Of a stretch of 64,000 bases of DNA, positions 53,657 through 64,000 are shown piece after piece. The translations under genes were made by a program, and so were the position numbers. Within the stretch, counting starts at the first letter, position 1. Each line of letters starts with the position of its first letter. This DNA is from Leucobacter exalbidus (GTDB lineage: Bacteria; Actinomycetota; Actinomycetes; Actinomycetales; Microbacteriaceae), in assembly GCF_017834145.1 (NCBI RefSeq), contig NZ_JAFIDA010000001.1, positions 310,001 to 374,000 on the forward strand, written 5' to 3'. The notes beneath the pieces were generated by a model. That model ran no database searches and was not told the DNA's origin. It was given only the letters and a program-made list of their open reading frames with translations.

Positions 53657-54552
53657 TGAACGAGGAACAGAATTTGCGGGCGGGGTTTGTCTCATTCGTG
53701 GGTCGCCCCAACGTGGGGAAGTCAACTCTCACCAACGCGCTTGTTGGCGAGAAGGTTGCGATCACGAGCCCGAAGCCGCAGACCACGCGTCGCGCGATCC
53801 GGGGCATTGTGCACCGCGAAGATGGCCAGCTCATCATTGTTGACACCCCGGGTATTCACCGCCCGCGCACCCTACTGGGTGAGCGGCTGAACGCGCTCGT
53901 TGAAGCGACGCTTGGCGACGTCGATGTGATCGGCTTCTGCGTGCCCGCCAACGAAAAGCTCGGCCCGGGCGACCGCTTCATTAACGATCGTCTCGAAGAT
54001 TTTCCGCGTGCCAAGAAGGTCGCGATTCTCACCAAGGTCGACGAGGCCTCGAAGACCGAGATCATCGATCAGCTCACCCGCCTGGGCGAGCTGCGTGAGT
54101 GGGATGCGATCGTGCCTATCTCGGCCGTCACCGATGAGCAGCTCGACGTGCTCTCTGACGTGCTGCTGTGCATGATGCCGCACTCGCCGATGCTCTATGA
54201 GAGCGATCAGACGACCGACGAGAACGAAGACGACCGCATCGCTGAGCTCATTCGCGAGGCGACCCTCGAGGGCGCCCGCGAAGAGCTGCCGCACTCGCTC
54301 GCAGCGAGCGTCGATGACCGCGAAGAACGCGAAGATGGCCTGCTCGCCATCTACGGCTCGATCTATGTTGAGCGCGACAGCCAGAAGGGCATCGTGATCG
54401 GCAAGGGCGGGTCGCAGCTGCGCAGCTCGGGCGAACGCGCCCGGCACGAGATTGAGAAGCTGCTGGGGCGCCGCGTGTTCCTGTCGCTGCGCGTTAAGGT
54501 GATGAAGGAGTGGCAGCGCGACCCGAAGGCGCTGGGTAAGCTGGGCTTCTAA
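53653..54552 (+). CDS. era: GTPase Era
   Basis: 299 aa. ATG at 53653 (ATGATGA overlap with the upstream stop; 53656 is also possible). G1 GRPNVGKST, G3 DTPGIHRPRT, G4 TKVDEASK; C-terminal KH domain with GIVIGKGGSQLRSSGERARH. Era binds 16S rRNA during 30S assembly. End of the tight lepA-era run. Confidence 0.95.
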   Translation: MMNEEQNLRAGFVSFVGRPNVGKSTLTNALVGEKVAITSPKPQTTRRAIRGIVHREDGQLIIVDTPGIHRPRTLLGERLNALVEATLGDVDVIGFCVPANEKLGPGDRFINDRLEDFPRAKKVAILTKVDEASKTEIIDQLTRLGELREWDAIVPISAVTDEQLDVLSDVLLCMMPHSPMLYESDQTTDENEDDRIAELIREATLEGAREELPHSLAASVDDREEREDGLLAIYGSIYVERDSQKGIVIGKGGSQLRSSGERARHEIEKLLGRRVFLSLRVKVMKEWQRDPKALGKLGF

Positions 54553-54593
54553 ACTTTCTTAGCGCGTGCGCGACATCCAACGGAGGACACACC

Positions 54594-54989
54594 ATGTTAG
54601 CGATCGATAGCATCACCGACCAGGCCGAACTCAACACGCTCTTTGCGTTGAACGGCACCTCTGGCATATTCGCGCTGATCGTGTATGTGATCGTCGCCAT
54701 TGGTCTGTGGAAGGTCTTCACCAAGGCCGGGTACCCCGGGATCCTCGCGATCATTCCGATCGTGAACATGTTCGTGCTCGTGAAGGTTGCGGGTTACTCG
54801 GCATGGATGACGCTGCTCTACATTATTCCGCTGGTGAACATCGTGTTCGCGATCTTCGTTGCCATTCGCACGGGCGAACGATTTGGCAAGGGCGGGCTGT
54901 TCTCGATCGTGCTGCTCTGGCTGTTCCCGATGATCGGTTACCTGATCTTGGGCTTCGGTAGCGCAACCTACCGCCCGCGCACCCGCTAA
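54594..54989 (+). CDS. DUF5684-type small membrane protein
   Basis: 131 aa. Three to four membrane segments; the repeated motif is (F)TKAGYPGILAIIPIVNMFV then AWMTLLYIIPLVNIVFAI, with a C-terminal IGYLILGFG. The pattern W..F.KAG..GW.AIIPI.N is typical of this signal-peptidase-like uncharacterised family. It follows era by 41 bp and ends at a strong bidirectional terminator. Confidence 0.8.
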   Translation: MLAIDSITDQAELNTLFALNGTSGIFALIVYVIVAIGLWKVFTKAGYPGILAIIPIVNMFVLVKVAGYSAWMTLLYIIPLVNIVFAIFVAIRTGERFGKGGLFSIVLLWLFPMIGYLILGFGSATYRPRTR

Positions 54990-55004
54990 GCCCCGCACGC
55001 TGTC

Positions 55005-55049
55005 TGACGCAGAAAGCCCCAGTTCACTGAACTGGGGCTTTCTGCGTCA
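55005..55049. terminator. strong bidirectional terminator
   Basis: A 22-bp near-perfect palindrome with GAAAGCCCCAG / CTGGGGCTTTC at its core, between the convergent genes ending at 54989 and 55062. Confidence 0.9.
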
Positions 55050-55061
55050 GTGGGGCGAGAG

Positions 55062-56957
55062 CTACCTGCCGCCCGAGAATCCGCCACCCCCGCCGCCGCC
55101 GGCGAAACCTCCGCCGGTTGATCCGCCCGAGCTGCTCGCGGTGTAGCCCGCAGCCGAGGTGAACGTGGACGTGAACTGCGAGATGGTGCTTTCGAGCGCG
55201 CTGCCGACGCCGATGAGGCCCACGGCGCCCGTGCCCGCCACCCAGTGGGGTGCGAAGCTCGCGCCCTGCGGCGTCGCTTCATACTGCACCTCAAGCGCGC
55301 GCGTCCACTCCTTCTCCATCCCAAACAGCATCGCGTAGGGCAGCAGCCGCTCGTACAGCTGCACGACCGACGCGTCGCCGGCCGGCAGCCGTTCGGCACC
55401 CGTCACCGACTGCAGCATCGCAATGCGATCGGCCTCGGCCACGCGAATAAACTCGCGCACGCCCAGCAAATACTCGCGGGCCTCGGCGCCCTGCGCGGTG
55501 AACACCCGGTGCCGCTTGACGCCGATGACGGCGAGCACGACGGCGACGATCTCGACGAGAATAGCCGCGAATGCGAGCGGACTTTCGCGCTGCCCGATCG
55601 CGACGCATCCGAGCGCGAACGCGGCGGCGGTGAGCGCCAGCCCCGCCACACCCAACACGCGGCCCACCGCAGAGTACACGCGCGTGACGTACCCGCGCTT
55701 GAACGCCGCAGCGCGCCCGTCGCTGCGCAGTTTCTCCATGCGGCTCGCAAACTTCTCGCTCTTGCGCGGTACCTCAAATACGGTGCCGGGCACAGCCGAA
55801 CTAAACACCCGCGCCACCGTGGCGTGATCGAGCGGCTCTTCTGCAACCGCCGGATCCACCAACCGCAAACGCGGCCGCTGTTTCTTCGGTCTCACGAGGG
55901 TGCCATCTGGCTTGCTCTCGAGCTCGATTCTGAGGGCGCCCGTGACCGCGAGATGCACGATCTGAGCAGGCACGGGATGGGGCGAGGTGCCCGCAAGCTC
56001 GGCGGCAAGCAGCGGGGGCCATTGCCTGGGCACGTCGTACTGCGCGACGATCGTGCCGCGGTGCACGCGCCGCTTCCGGCGCATACGCATCACGCTCACG
56101 CACGCGGCGGCGCTCAGCAGGAGGCCCGCGCCAGCGATCAGCAGGGGAGCGATGTCGAGAGCGAAACTGGGCAGCCGCGCCGCCGGTTGGGTCACCGCGC
56201 CCGGCGCGAGCCCGATCGCGACCGTGACGCCCTCGCGCGCCTCGAGCGTGAGCGGGGCCACGCTCCAGGTCGCCGCGGCCGGGTTGAAAGGTTCTGCGCC
56301 CGCTGATCCGGATCCGCGTTCGATCACACACTCAGCGTCAGAGCCCGCGGCACCCGCGTAGCAGCGCGCGTCGCCCGAGAGTTGCTCGGCGAGCGCGGCA
56401 TCAAAGGTGACCTCGGCCGAGAACGAATCGACCTGCTGCGCGTGTTCGAAATCCAGCAGATCCCAGTAGAACTCGTCGCGGGCGCCGTCATCGCGGGCGA
56501 GAATGACGTCGCTGAGCGTGTAGCTGATAACGACGGTGTGCACGCCGTGCAGATAGCGGTCATCGCCCGTGAGCACCGCGGTGAAGCCGTCATCGTGTTC
56601 GATTTCGAAGGGCACCGCGTCGCCCGCAACGTCGGTGACGGTGAAGTCCCTGGGCGACAGGGGCGCCCCCTCGTAGCGGCCGGGAATGCCGCGCACGAGA
56701 CCGCGGTTCTGATCGTGATCTGGGAACCTTGCGGTGATGGTCTCGGTGAAGCGCGCAGTGGCGCGGCCCTCGTCGTTGACACCAATGTCGGCGGCAACGT
56801 GCCAGCGGTCATAGCTGAAATTCTGCACGTCGGCGTGCGCGGGCCGTGCGGTGAGCGCCTGCCAGGCACCCGAGAGCAGCAGGGCACACAGCAGCGCGAC
56901 CGCGAGTGCGATAATGCGCGCGGTGGGTGCGGGGGAGTGTGGCGAGTGAGCGACCAT
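55062..56957 (-). CDS. DUF2207 membrane protein
   Basis: 631 aa. N-terminal signal segment (residues about 15-38), then an extracytoplasmic beta-rich domain with RGLVRGIPGRYEGAPL and HTVVISYTLSDVI typical of DUF2207. A membrane helix lies near residue 270, two more lie near 445-490, and a glycine-rich C-terminus (GGGGGGGFSGGR) ends the protein. Function is unknown; the family is common in Gram-positive envelopes. It is divergent from leuA. Confidence 0.85.
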   Translation of the reverse strand: MVAHSPHSPAPTARIIALAVALLCALLLSGAWQALTARPAHADVQNFSYDRWHVAADIGVNDEGRATARFTETITARFPDHDQNRGLVRGIPGRYEGAPLSPRDFTVTDVAGDAVPFEIEHDDGFTAVLTGDDRYLHGVHTVVISYTLSDVILARDDGARDEFYWDLLDFEHAQQVDSFSAEVTFDAALAEQLSGDARCYAGAAGSDAECVIERGSGSAGAEPFNPAAATWSVAPLTLEAREGVTVAIGLAPGAVTQPAARLPSFALDIAPLLIAGAGLLLSAAACVSVMRMRRKRRVHRGTIVAQYDVPRQWPPLLAAELAGTSPHPVPAQIVHLAVTGALRIELESKPDGTLVRPKKQRPRLRLVDPAVAEEPLDHATVARVFSSAVPGTVFEVPRKSEKFASRMEKLRSDGRAAAFKRGYVTRVYSAVGRVLGVAGLALTAAAFALGCVAIGQRESPLAFAAILVEIVAVVLAVIGVKRHRVFTAQGAEAREYLLGVREFIRVAEADRIAMLQSVTGAERLPAGDASVVQLYERLLPYAMLFGMEKEWTRALEVQYEATPQGASFAPHWVAGTGAVGLIGVGSALESTISQFTSTFTSAAGYTASSSGGSTGGGFAGGGGGGGFSGGR

Positions 56958-57039
56958 GTCTTCTACGCTAGCGGTGCGTGCAAGACGGCGCGTGTCACGG
57001 GCGCGTCTTTCGCCAGCAGCCGTGTGCTAGATTGAAACC

Positions 57040-57068
57040 ATGCTCTTCGGTACGCTCCTTCTTAGCTG

Positions 57069-57084
<16 letters not shown>
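57040..57084 (+). CDS. leuL: leuA leader peptide
   Basis: 14 codons: MLFGTLLLSCRDEA. Four of the first eight codons are leucine (CTC, CTC, CTT, CTT). A -10-like TAGATT at 57028-57033 puts the transcription start at or next to the ATG, so it is probably leaderless. It runs into the hairpin at 57069-57108, so ribosome position on the Leu codons can decide folding. Confidence 0.8.
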
Positions 57085-58917
<1,833 letters not shown>

Positions 58918-58977
58918 CTAGCTGCATTATCAGCCCCGGCGCCAGCAGAAGCTGGTGCCCGAGTTGGGCTGAAAACC

Positions 58978-59029
58978 CGTCGCCGCGCCGCCCATTCGTA
59001 CTTTTGTTCGAATGCGCGGCGCGGCGACG
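58978..59029 (+). terminator. leuA terminator, long GC stem
   Basis: CGTCGCCGCGCCGC (58978-58991) pairs with GCGGCGCGGCGACG (59016-59029), extended by ATTCG/CGAAT, followed by TTTGTC. One of the longest stems in the window. Confidence 0.85.
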
Positions 59030-59063
59030 TTTGTCTGGCAGCTGCGCACCTTAGAGTGAGCGT

Positions 59064-59675
59064 GTGATTGCATCATTGTCGGGCCCAGTGCTCTCGTCAG
59101 GGGCCGGTTGGGCCGTAGTAGGTGTCGGTGGGCTCGGCATGCGAGTGGAACTGCCCAGTGGGCGGGTGTCGCAGGCCTCGGTCGGCGACGTCGTCACCGT
59201 GCACACCTCACTGGTGGTGCGCGAAGACTCGCTCACCCTGTTTGGCTTTCAAACCTCAGACGAGCTCGAAGTCTTCGGTCACCTCATCGGGGTCACCGGC
59301 GTCGGCCCCCGCAGCGCCCTGGGCGTGCTTTCGACGCTCACCCCGGCAGAGGTTGCGCGCGCGGTGGCGGCCGAAGACGAGAAGGTCTTTCGCAAGGTGT
59401 CGGGTATTGGCCCGAAAACCGCGAAGCTGATCGTGATTTCGCTCGCCGGTAAACTGCAGGCCGCCAGCTACGCCGACGAAACAGTCGCCCCCGTGGGTGG
59501 CGCGGCATCGCACGCCGACGCCGTGCGCGATGGCCTCATGGGCCTCGGCTGGAACGAGCAGGCCGCCGCCGGCGCCGTCGAAGACGCGCTGGCCGCTGGC
59601 GCCCCCACCGATAACGCCGGGCTGTTGCGTGCCTCGCTCGCACTGCTGCAGGCGGCACGAGGGGGCGGGCGATGA
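59064..59675 (+). CDS. ruvA: Holliday junction helicase subunit RuvA
   Basis: 203 aa, GTG start. N-terminal OB fold ([16 protein letters not shown]), helix-hairpin-helix ([15 protein letters not shown] and [14 protein letters not shown]), C-terminal RuvB-contact domain. It binds four-way junctions. ruvB overlaps its stop (ATGA). In most Actinobacteria ruvC precedes it; here leuA does. Confidence 0.95.
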   Translation: MIASLSGPVLSSGAGWAVVGVGGLGMRVELPSGRVSQASVGDVVTVHTSLVVREDSLTLFGFQTSDELEVFGHLIGVTGVGPRSALGVLSTLTPAEVARAVAAEDEKVFRKVSGIGPKTAKLIVISLAGKLQAASYADETVAPVGGAASHADAVRDGLMGLGWNEQAAAGAVEDALAAGAPTDNAGLLRASLALLQAARGGGR

Positions 59676-60661
59676 GCGACGAGCTCTCGGCGCAGGCCAC
59701 CCCCACCGATCAGGGCTACGAGGGCGCGCTGCGCCCCGCCACCCTCGATGAGTTTGTGGGCCAGGCGAAGGTGCGCAAGCAGATGGGGCTGCTGCTGAAC
59801 GCGGCCGCCATGCGCAACCACACCCCCGACCACATCTTGCTTGCCGGCCCGCCCGGCCTGGGCAAAACGACGCTCTCGATGATCGTGGCCGCCGAAGTGG
59901 GCAAGCCGCTGCACCAAACCTCGGGCCCCGCGATTCAGCACGCCGGCGACCTCGCCGCGGTACTGTCTGCGCTCACCCCGGGCGAGGTGCTGTTTATCGA
60001 CGAGATTCACCGCATGGCACGCAGCGCAGAAGAGATGCTCTACCTCGCGATGGAAGACTTCAAGGTCGACATTATGGTGGGCAAGGGCGCCGGCGCGACC
60101 TCGGTGCCGCTCGAGCTTGCGCCGTTCACCCTGGTGGGTGCCACGACGCGCGCTGGCCTGCTGCCCAACCCGCTGCGCGACCGCTTCGGGTTTACCGCGC
60201 ACCTCGAGTTCTACTCTGACGATGAGCTCACGAGCGTGGTAACCCGCGCCTCGGGCCTACTCGGATTCGAAGTTTCTGAGACGGGGCTCGAAGAGATCGC
60301 GCGCCGCTCACGGGGCACCCCCCGCATCGCGAACCGGCTGCTGCGCCGCGTGCGCGACTACAGCCTCGTGCACGATACGCCGGGGGACACCGCGGCCGTG
60401 CGCGCGGCGCTCGCGCTCTACGACGTCGACGATCACGGCCTCGACCGCCTCGACCGCGAGGTGCTGCGCGCGGTCGTCGAACGTTTCGAGGGCGGCCCCG
60501 TCGGGCTCTCAACGCTTGCCGTGTCGGTGGGCGAAGAAGCCGAGACCATTGAGGCCGTCGTCGAGCCGTTTTTGGTGCGTGCGGGCCTGCTCACGCGCAC
60601 CCCTCGCGGCCGCGTGGCGACGCGGCTGGGCTGGGAACATATTGGGCTGCGGCCCGTCTAA
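59672..60661 (+). CDS. ruvB: Holliday junction helicase subunit RuvB
   Basis: 329 aa. AAA+ motifs: Walker [12 protein letters not shown], Walker [12 protein letters not shown], sensor [18 protein letters not shown] with the arginine finger, and the C-terminal winged helix ([17 protein letters not shown]). Hexameric motor that drives branch migration with RuvA. Confidence 0.95.
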   Translation: MSDELSAQATPTDQGYEGALRPATLDEFVGQAKVRKQMGLLLNAAAMRNHTPDHILLAGPPGLGKTTLSMIVAAEVGKPLHQTSGPAIQHAGDLAAVLSALTPGEVLFIDEIHRMARSAEEMLYLAMEDFKVDIMVGKGAGATSVPLELAPFTLVGATTRAGLLPNPLRDRFGFTAHLEFYSDDELTSVVTRASGLLGFEVSETGLEEIARRSRGTPRIANRLLRRVRDYSLVHDTPGDTAAVRAALALYDVDDHGLDRLDREVLRAVVERFEGGPVGLSTLAVSVGEEAETIEAVVEPFLVRAGLLTRTPRGRVATRLGWEHIGLRPV

Positions 60662-60781
60662 GGCAATGATCCGGATCAAAGATTTTCAGCTTTGGTCCCG
60701 GGGGCGAGCTGTCAGCTAAATCACGATAGGCTGGCAAGATCTGTGCCCCGCGTGCGTGCACGCTCATTGGAAGGACCTCCC

Positions 60782-61237
60782 TTGGACCCGATTACCCTCA
60801 TGATGTTTGCCCTCATCGCAGTGATGATCTTCTTCATGTTCCGCAACAGCAAGAAGCGCAAGGCTGCTATGGAAGAGATGCAGACCAACATGCGACCGGG
60901 CGCCGAGGTGATGCTTCAGTCGGGCATTTTCGCGACGCTCGAAGAGATCGACGAAGAAACGAACCGCGCTACGGTTCGCAGCGGCAACAGCACCCTCATT
61001 GTGCACCGCAACGCCATTAGCCAGGTCGTGACCCCGCTCGCTGACTCAGCTGACGCTAGCCAGTCAAGCGACATCGCTCCCGACGACGATCCCGCCTTCG
61101 GCGAGCGTCTCGCGAGCGGCGAATCAGCAGCGCAGGCAGACGCCGCAGCCGCTGAAACGACCGAGGCAGCGGCTGAAGAGCCCACCTCAGCTGATTCAAC
61201 CGAGAACCCGGGCGAAGAGCAGACCCCTAAGGCGTAA
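60782..61237 (+). CDS. yajC: preprotein translocase subunit YajC
   Basis: 151 aa from a TTG at 60782 with GGAAGGA upstream. One membrane helix (ITLMMFALIAVMIFFMFRNS) is followed by MRPGAEVMLQSGIFATLEEI, the YajC core. It has a long acidic Ala/Glu/Asp/Ser tail (about residues 85-151) that many YajC proteins lack. It belongs to the SecDF-YajC complex that helps late steps of export. Confidence 0.9.
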   Translation: MDPITLMMFALIAVMIFFMFRNSKKRKAAMEEMQTNMRPGAEVMLQSGIFATLEEIDEETNRATVRSGNSTLIVHRNAISQVVTPLADSADASQSSDIAPDDDPAFGERLASGESAAQADAAAAETTEAAAEEPTSADSTENPGEEQTPKA

Positions 61238-61287
61238 GCCGAGGTGTCATCTCGGCACCCTTCAATTTCTCATAGAAAGCAGTCACC

Positions 61288-63009
61288 GTGGCGTCGTCTC
61301 CCGCTGTGCGCAGGGCTCGTAAATCCCTGATTTTCCTTCTGATCGTTATCGTTGGTCTCACTGGTCTCATCGCCTACGGCGTTGAGCGCAGCGGCGCAAC
61401 CTGGGCCCCCAAATTGGCCCTCGACCTGCAGGGCGGCACGCAGATTCTGCTCGCCGCCGAGCAGACCGATGGTAAAGCCATTGCTGGCGACCAGCTGCAG
61501 CAGGCGGTGTCGATCATTCGGCAGCGTGTTGACGCGGCGGGTGTGTCAGAGGCAGAAATTACCACGCAGGGCAATCAGCACATCTCGGTAGCTATTCCGG
61601 GTAAGGCTGATGAGGCCACGCTGCAGCGCATCGAGGCATCTGCGAAGCTCGACTTCCGCCCCGTGCTCACCATTGGCATGGGCGTCAACATGCAGCAGCC
61701 CCTGGCTGACGACGCCACGGCCGAAGAGAAAAAGGAGCGGGCCGCTCAAGAAAAGGCGCTCGAAGAAGCAGCCGCGGGTCCTGTTGACCCTGATCCGCTG
61801 CCGAAGAGCGCCGGCGATCTGGCGTGGGCGACCCCCGCGCTGCTCGCGCAGTTCGAGGCCTTCACCTGTGCATCGGAAGAGGCCCTTGACTCGCGCGATG
61901 CGAAGGCCGACCGACCGCTCATCACCTGTGATGACAGCGGCACGGCGAAGTACCTGCTCGGCCCCGTCGAGCTCGGCGGCGACGTCATCACCGACGCCAC
62001 CGCACAGATGGGCACCACCCAGAGCGGTGCAACCACCGGCGAGTGGGTCGTGCAGATCACGATGAACAAGAAGGGCACCGCTGACTTCGGCAAGATCAGC
62101 ACGCGCCTGTTCGGTGCTGCTGAACCGCAGAACCAGTTCGCCTTCGTGCTTGACGGCAACGTTTTGTCTGCCCCCGCCATGCAGGGCCAGATTCTTGACG
62201 GCCGCCCCTCCATCAGCGGCGGCTTCACTCAGGAGTCGGCTCAGGCCCTCGCCGATCAGCTGAAGTTCGGCGCACTGCCGATGGACTTCACCGTGCAGAG
62301 CCAAGAGGATATCTCGGCAACGCTCGGCACCAGCCAGCTGTCGGCCGGCCTGCTCGCGGGCCTCATCGGTCTGCTGGCCGTCGTCGTTTACTCGGTCTTC
62401 CAGTACCGTGCGCTCGGCTCGCTCACCATTGCCTCACTCGTGGTGGCCGGTGTGCTGACGTACCTGCTGTTGACCTTCTTCTCGTGGCGACAGGGCTACC
62501 GACTCTCGCTCGCGGGCGTCGCCGGCATCATCGTCGCCGTGGGCTTCACCGCCGACTCCTTCATCGTGTACTTCGAGCGAATACGTGACGCTCTGCGTGA
62601 CGGCTTCTCGATCGAGAGCGCGGTTGAAAACGGTTGGAAGAAAGCCTTCAGAACGGTGCTCGCCTCTGACGGCGTGAACTTCCTCGCCGCGGCGATCCTG
62701 TTCATCCTCGCCGTCGGTAGCGTGAAGGGCTTCGCGTTTACGCTCGGCCTCACCACGCTCGTCGATATCCTCGTGGTTGCGCTGTTCACGCACCCGATGA
62801 TGACGCTGCTGGCACGCACGAAGTTCTACCGCACCGGCCACAAGTTCTCGGGTCTCGATCCGCAGGCACTCGGCGCGGTGTACCGCGGTCGCGCAGCATT
62901 CCGCGAACCGGCGAAGGCCGATCGCAAAAAGAACGTGAAGAGTGCTCGCGAAGCCGAGCGCCGACAGACCATTGCGGAGCGCAAGGCCGCCGCTGGAAAG
63001 GAGAGCTAA
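61288..63009 (+). CDS. secD: protein translocase subunit SecD
   Basis: 573 aa. First helix, then LDLQGGTQILLAAE (the D1 motif), the large extracytoplasmic P1 domain with an actinobacterial insertion (residues about 140-240), and five further helices with GIIVAVGFTADSFIVYFERI (the proton-path D5 region). The basic C-terminal tail is cytoplasmic. It works with SecF to use the proton gradient to pull exported proteins. Confidence 0.95.
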   Translation: MASSPAVRRARKSLIFLLIVIVGLTGLIAYGVERSGATWAPKLALDLQGGTQILLAAEQTDGKAIAGDQLQQAVSIIRQRVDAAGVSEAEITTQGNQHISVAIPGKADEATLQRIEASAKLDFRPVLTIGMGVNMQQPLADDATAEEKKERAAQEKALEEAAAGPVDPDPLPKSAGDLAWATPALLAQFEAFTCASEEALDSRDAKADRPLITCDDSGTAKYLLGPVELGGDVITDATAQMGTTQSGATTGEWVVQITMNKKGTADFGKISTRLFGAAEPQNQFAFVLDGNVLSAPAMQGQILDGRPSISGGFTQESAQALADQLKFGALPMDFTVQSQEDISATLGTSQLSAGLLAGLIGLLAVVVYSVFQYRALGSLTIASLVVAGVLTYLLLTFFSWRQGYRLSLAGVAGIIVAVGFTADSFIVYFERIRDALRDGFSIESAVENGWKKAFRTVLASDGVNFLAAAILFILAVGSVKGFAFTLGLTTLVDILVVALFTHPMMTLLARTKFYRTGHKFSGLDPQALGAVYRGRAAFREPAKADRKKNVKSAREAERRQTIAERKAAAGKES

Positions 63010-63010
63010 C

Positions 63011-64000
63011 ATGGCTCGTTCATTCGCAGATTTTGGCAACGCGCTCTACACCGGTGAGAAGTCGATCAACTTCATCGGTAAGCGTCGCCTGTGGTACGCG
63101 GTATCGGTGGTATTGATTCTGCTGTCCATCATCGGGCCGCTCGCCCGTGGCGGATTCACCTTCGGTATTGAGTTCACCGGTGGCAGCCAGTTCCAGGTGC
63201 ACCTCACCGAGGGGCAGGATCGCGACCCGGCGGTTGCGCAGAAGGCCGTTGAATCGGTGCTGCCGCAGAGCGCACCTCGCGTCACGCTCGTGGGTCCCAC
63301 CGACCTGCGTGTGCAGACCGAGGCCCTCACCGATGCCGACAACCGTGCAGTCACCGCCGCGCTGGTTGAGCAGTACGACGTCTCAGCCGATGAAGTGACG
63401 TATTCGTTCATTGGCCCGGCCTGGGGCCAAGACATCACGAAGCAGGCAGTGATTGCACTGTTCGTCTTCTTGATTTTTGCGGCGCTCGTGATGGCCCTGT
63501 ACTTCCGCACCTGGAAGATGTCGCTCGCGGCCATCATCGCCCTGCTGCACGACCTCGTCATTACCGCTGGCATCTACGGTGCCTCTGGCTTCGAGATCAC
63601 GCCCGCGGCCATGATCGGGTTCTTGACGATTCTCGGTTACTCGCTGTACGACACCGTGGTGGTGTTCGACAAGATCCGCGAGAACACCCTGCCCGGTCAG
63701 CTCAGCGAGCGCCAGACCTTCGGCGAGGCCGTGAACCTCGGTGTCAACCAGACGCTGGTGCGTTCGATCAACACCTCGATTGTCGCGTTGCTGCCCGTTG
63801 GGTCGATTCTGTTCATCGGCGCATTCGTGCTCGGTGCTGGCACGCTGCGCGACATCTCGCTGGCGCTGTTCATCGGCATCTTGGTCGGCGCATACTCGAC
63901 GATCTTCATCGCATCGCCGGTGTACGCACACCTGCGCGAGAGCGACGAAGATATCAAGCGTCACGATGCAAAGGCACTGAAGCTGCGCGGCGAAGAACCC
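63011..64000 (+). CDS. secF: protein translocase subunit SecF (C-terminus off window)
   Basis: Starts one base after the secD stop with an ATG at 63011 and reads to the window edge (330 codons). First helix then GIEFTGGSQFQVHL, later GFLTILGYSLYDTVVVFDKI and VNQTLVRSINTSIVALLPVG, the SecF signatures. Partner of SecD. Five of six helices are inside the window. Confidence 0.95.
   Translation, partial: MARSFADFGNALYTGEKSINFIGKRRLWYAVSVVLILLSIIGPLARGGFTFGIEFTGGSQFQVHLTEGQDRDPAVAQKAVESVLPQSAPRVTLVGPTDLRVQTEALTDADNRAVTAALVEQYDVSADEVTYSFIGPAWGQDITKQAVIALFVFLIFAALVMALYFRTWKMSLAAIIALLHDLVITAGIYGASGFEITPAAMIGFLTILGYSLYDTVVVFDKIRENTLPGQLSERQTFGEAVNLGVNQTLVRSINTSIVALLPVGSILFIGAFVLGAGTLRDISLALFIGILVGAYSTIFIASPVYAHLRESDEDIKRHDAKALKLRGEEP

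Overview
The window reads as actinobacterial DNA, most likely a member of the Microbacteriaceae (genus not determined). The right half (about 33.7-64 kb) is high-GC and carries a classic actinobacterial housekeeping order: comEC, holA, rpsT, lepA, hemW, hrcA, dnaJ, rsmE, HIT, phoH, ybeY, corC-like, era, then leuA and ruvAB-yajC-secDF. It has many GTG/TTG starts, overlapping ATGA/GTGA/TTGA junctions, a DUF222/HNH protein and a CIRCE-controlled hrcA. The left half (1 to about 33.71 kb) is less GC-rich by eye and is the right-hand part of a large integrated, plasmid-like conjugative or mobilizable element. Its large serine integrase (32166-33692, minus) ends immediately beside a comEC gene that lacks its 5' part and resumes at the conserved VSGAN motif. 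The element therefore appears to have inserted into comEC; its left end and the 5' half of comEC lie outside the window.

Element layout. 1-4.4 kb: a defence or genome-editing-like edge with a truncated MmeI-type methyltransferase/restriction gene, a DUF1643 protein, small zinc-ribbon proteins, and a five-fold zinc-repeat protein with a C-terminal nuclease domain coupled to a small resolvase. 4.9-8.8 kb: cargo (SulP anion transporter, divergent MerR regulator, unknown proteins). 8.9-21.7 kb: transfer module with a lipoprotein, three membrane proteins, an RHH protein, a VirD4-type coupling protein, a MOBF relaxase-helicase, and a separate MOBP-like relaxase with a MobC-like partner. 22-28.7 kb: maintenance module with a ParM-like actin, an RHH partner gene, a P4-type primase/helicase, an excisionase-like protein and an XRE regulator. 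27.9-30.2 kb holds three repeat systems: a 67-bp tandem repeat, nine TGTAGC/GCTACA hexamers, and eight 19-bp iterons inside a 285-bp tandem duplication. Together they look like a replication and/or partition origin. 30.2-33.7 kb: a DUF2384-like protein, an AbiV-like abortive-infection protein and the integrase. No VirB4, VirB6 or other mating-channel ATPase is visible, so that part is either left of the window or absent.

Chromosome layout. After the comEC remnant comes holA. An NAD-salvage cluster (PRPP synthetase-like, NadV-like and an NrtR-like regulator with a degenerate Nudix box) follows, preceded by a perfect 10+3+10 palindrome. A DUF222/HNH gene then precedes rpsT. This block interrupts the usual comEC-holA-rpsT order. 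From lepA to era the genes form a dense co-directional run. leuA is preceded by a 14-codon leucine-rich leader peptide and an 11-bp-stem hairpin typical of attenuation. ruvA directly follows leuA, and no ruvC is seen next to it.

The element looks set up to live both as an integrated island and as a replicating, partitioned, self-processing plasmid, with two different relaxases, each with a structured candidate transfer origin. While integrated it should knock out the competence channel ComEC.
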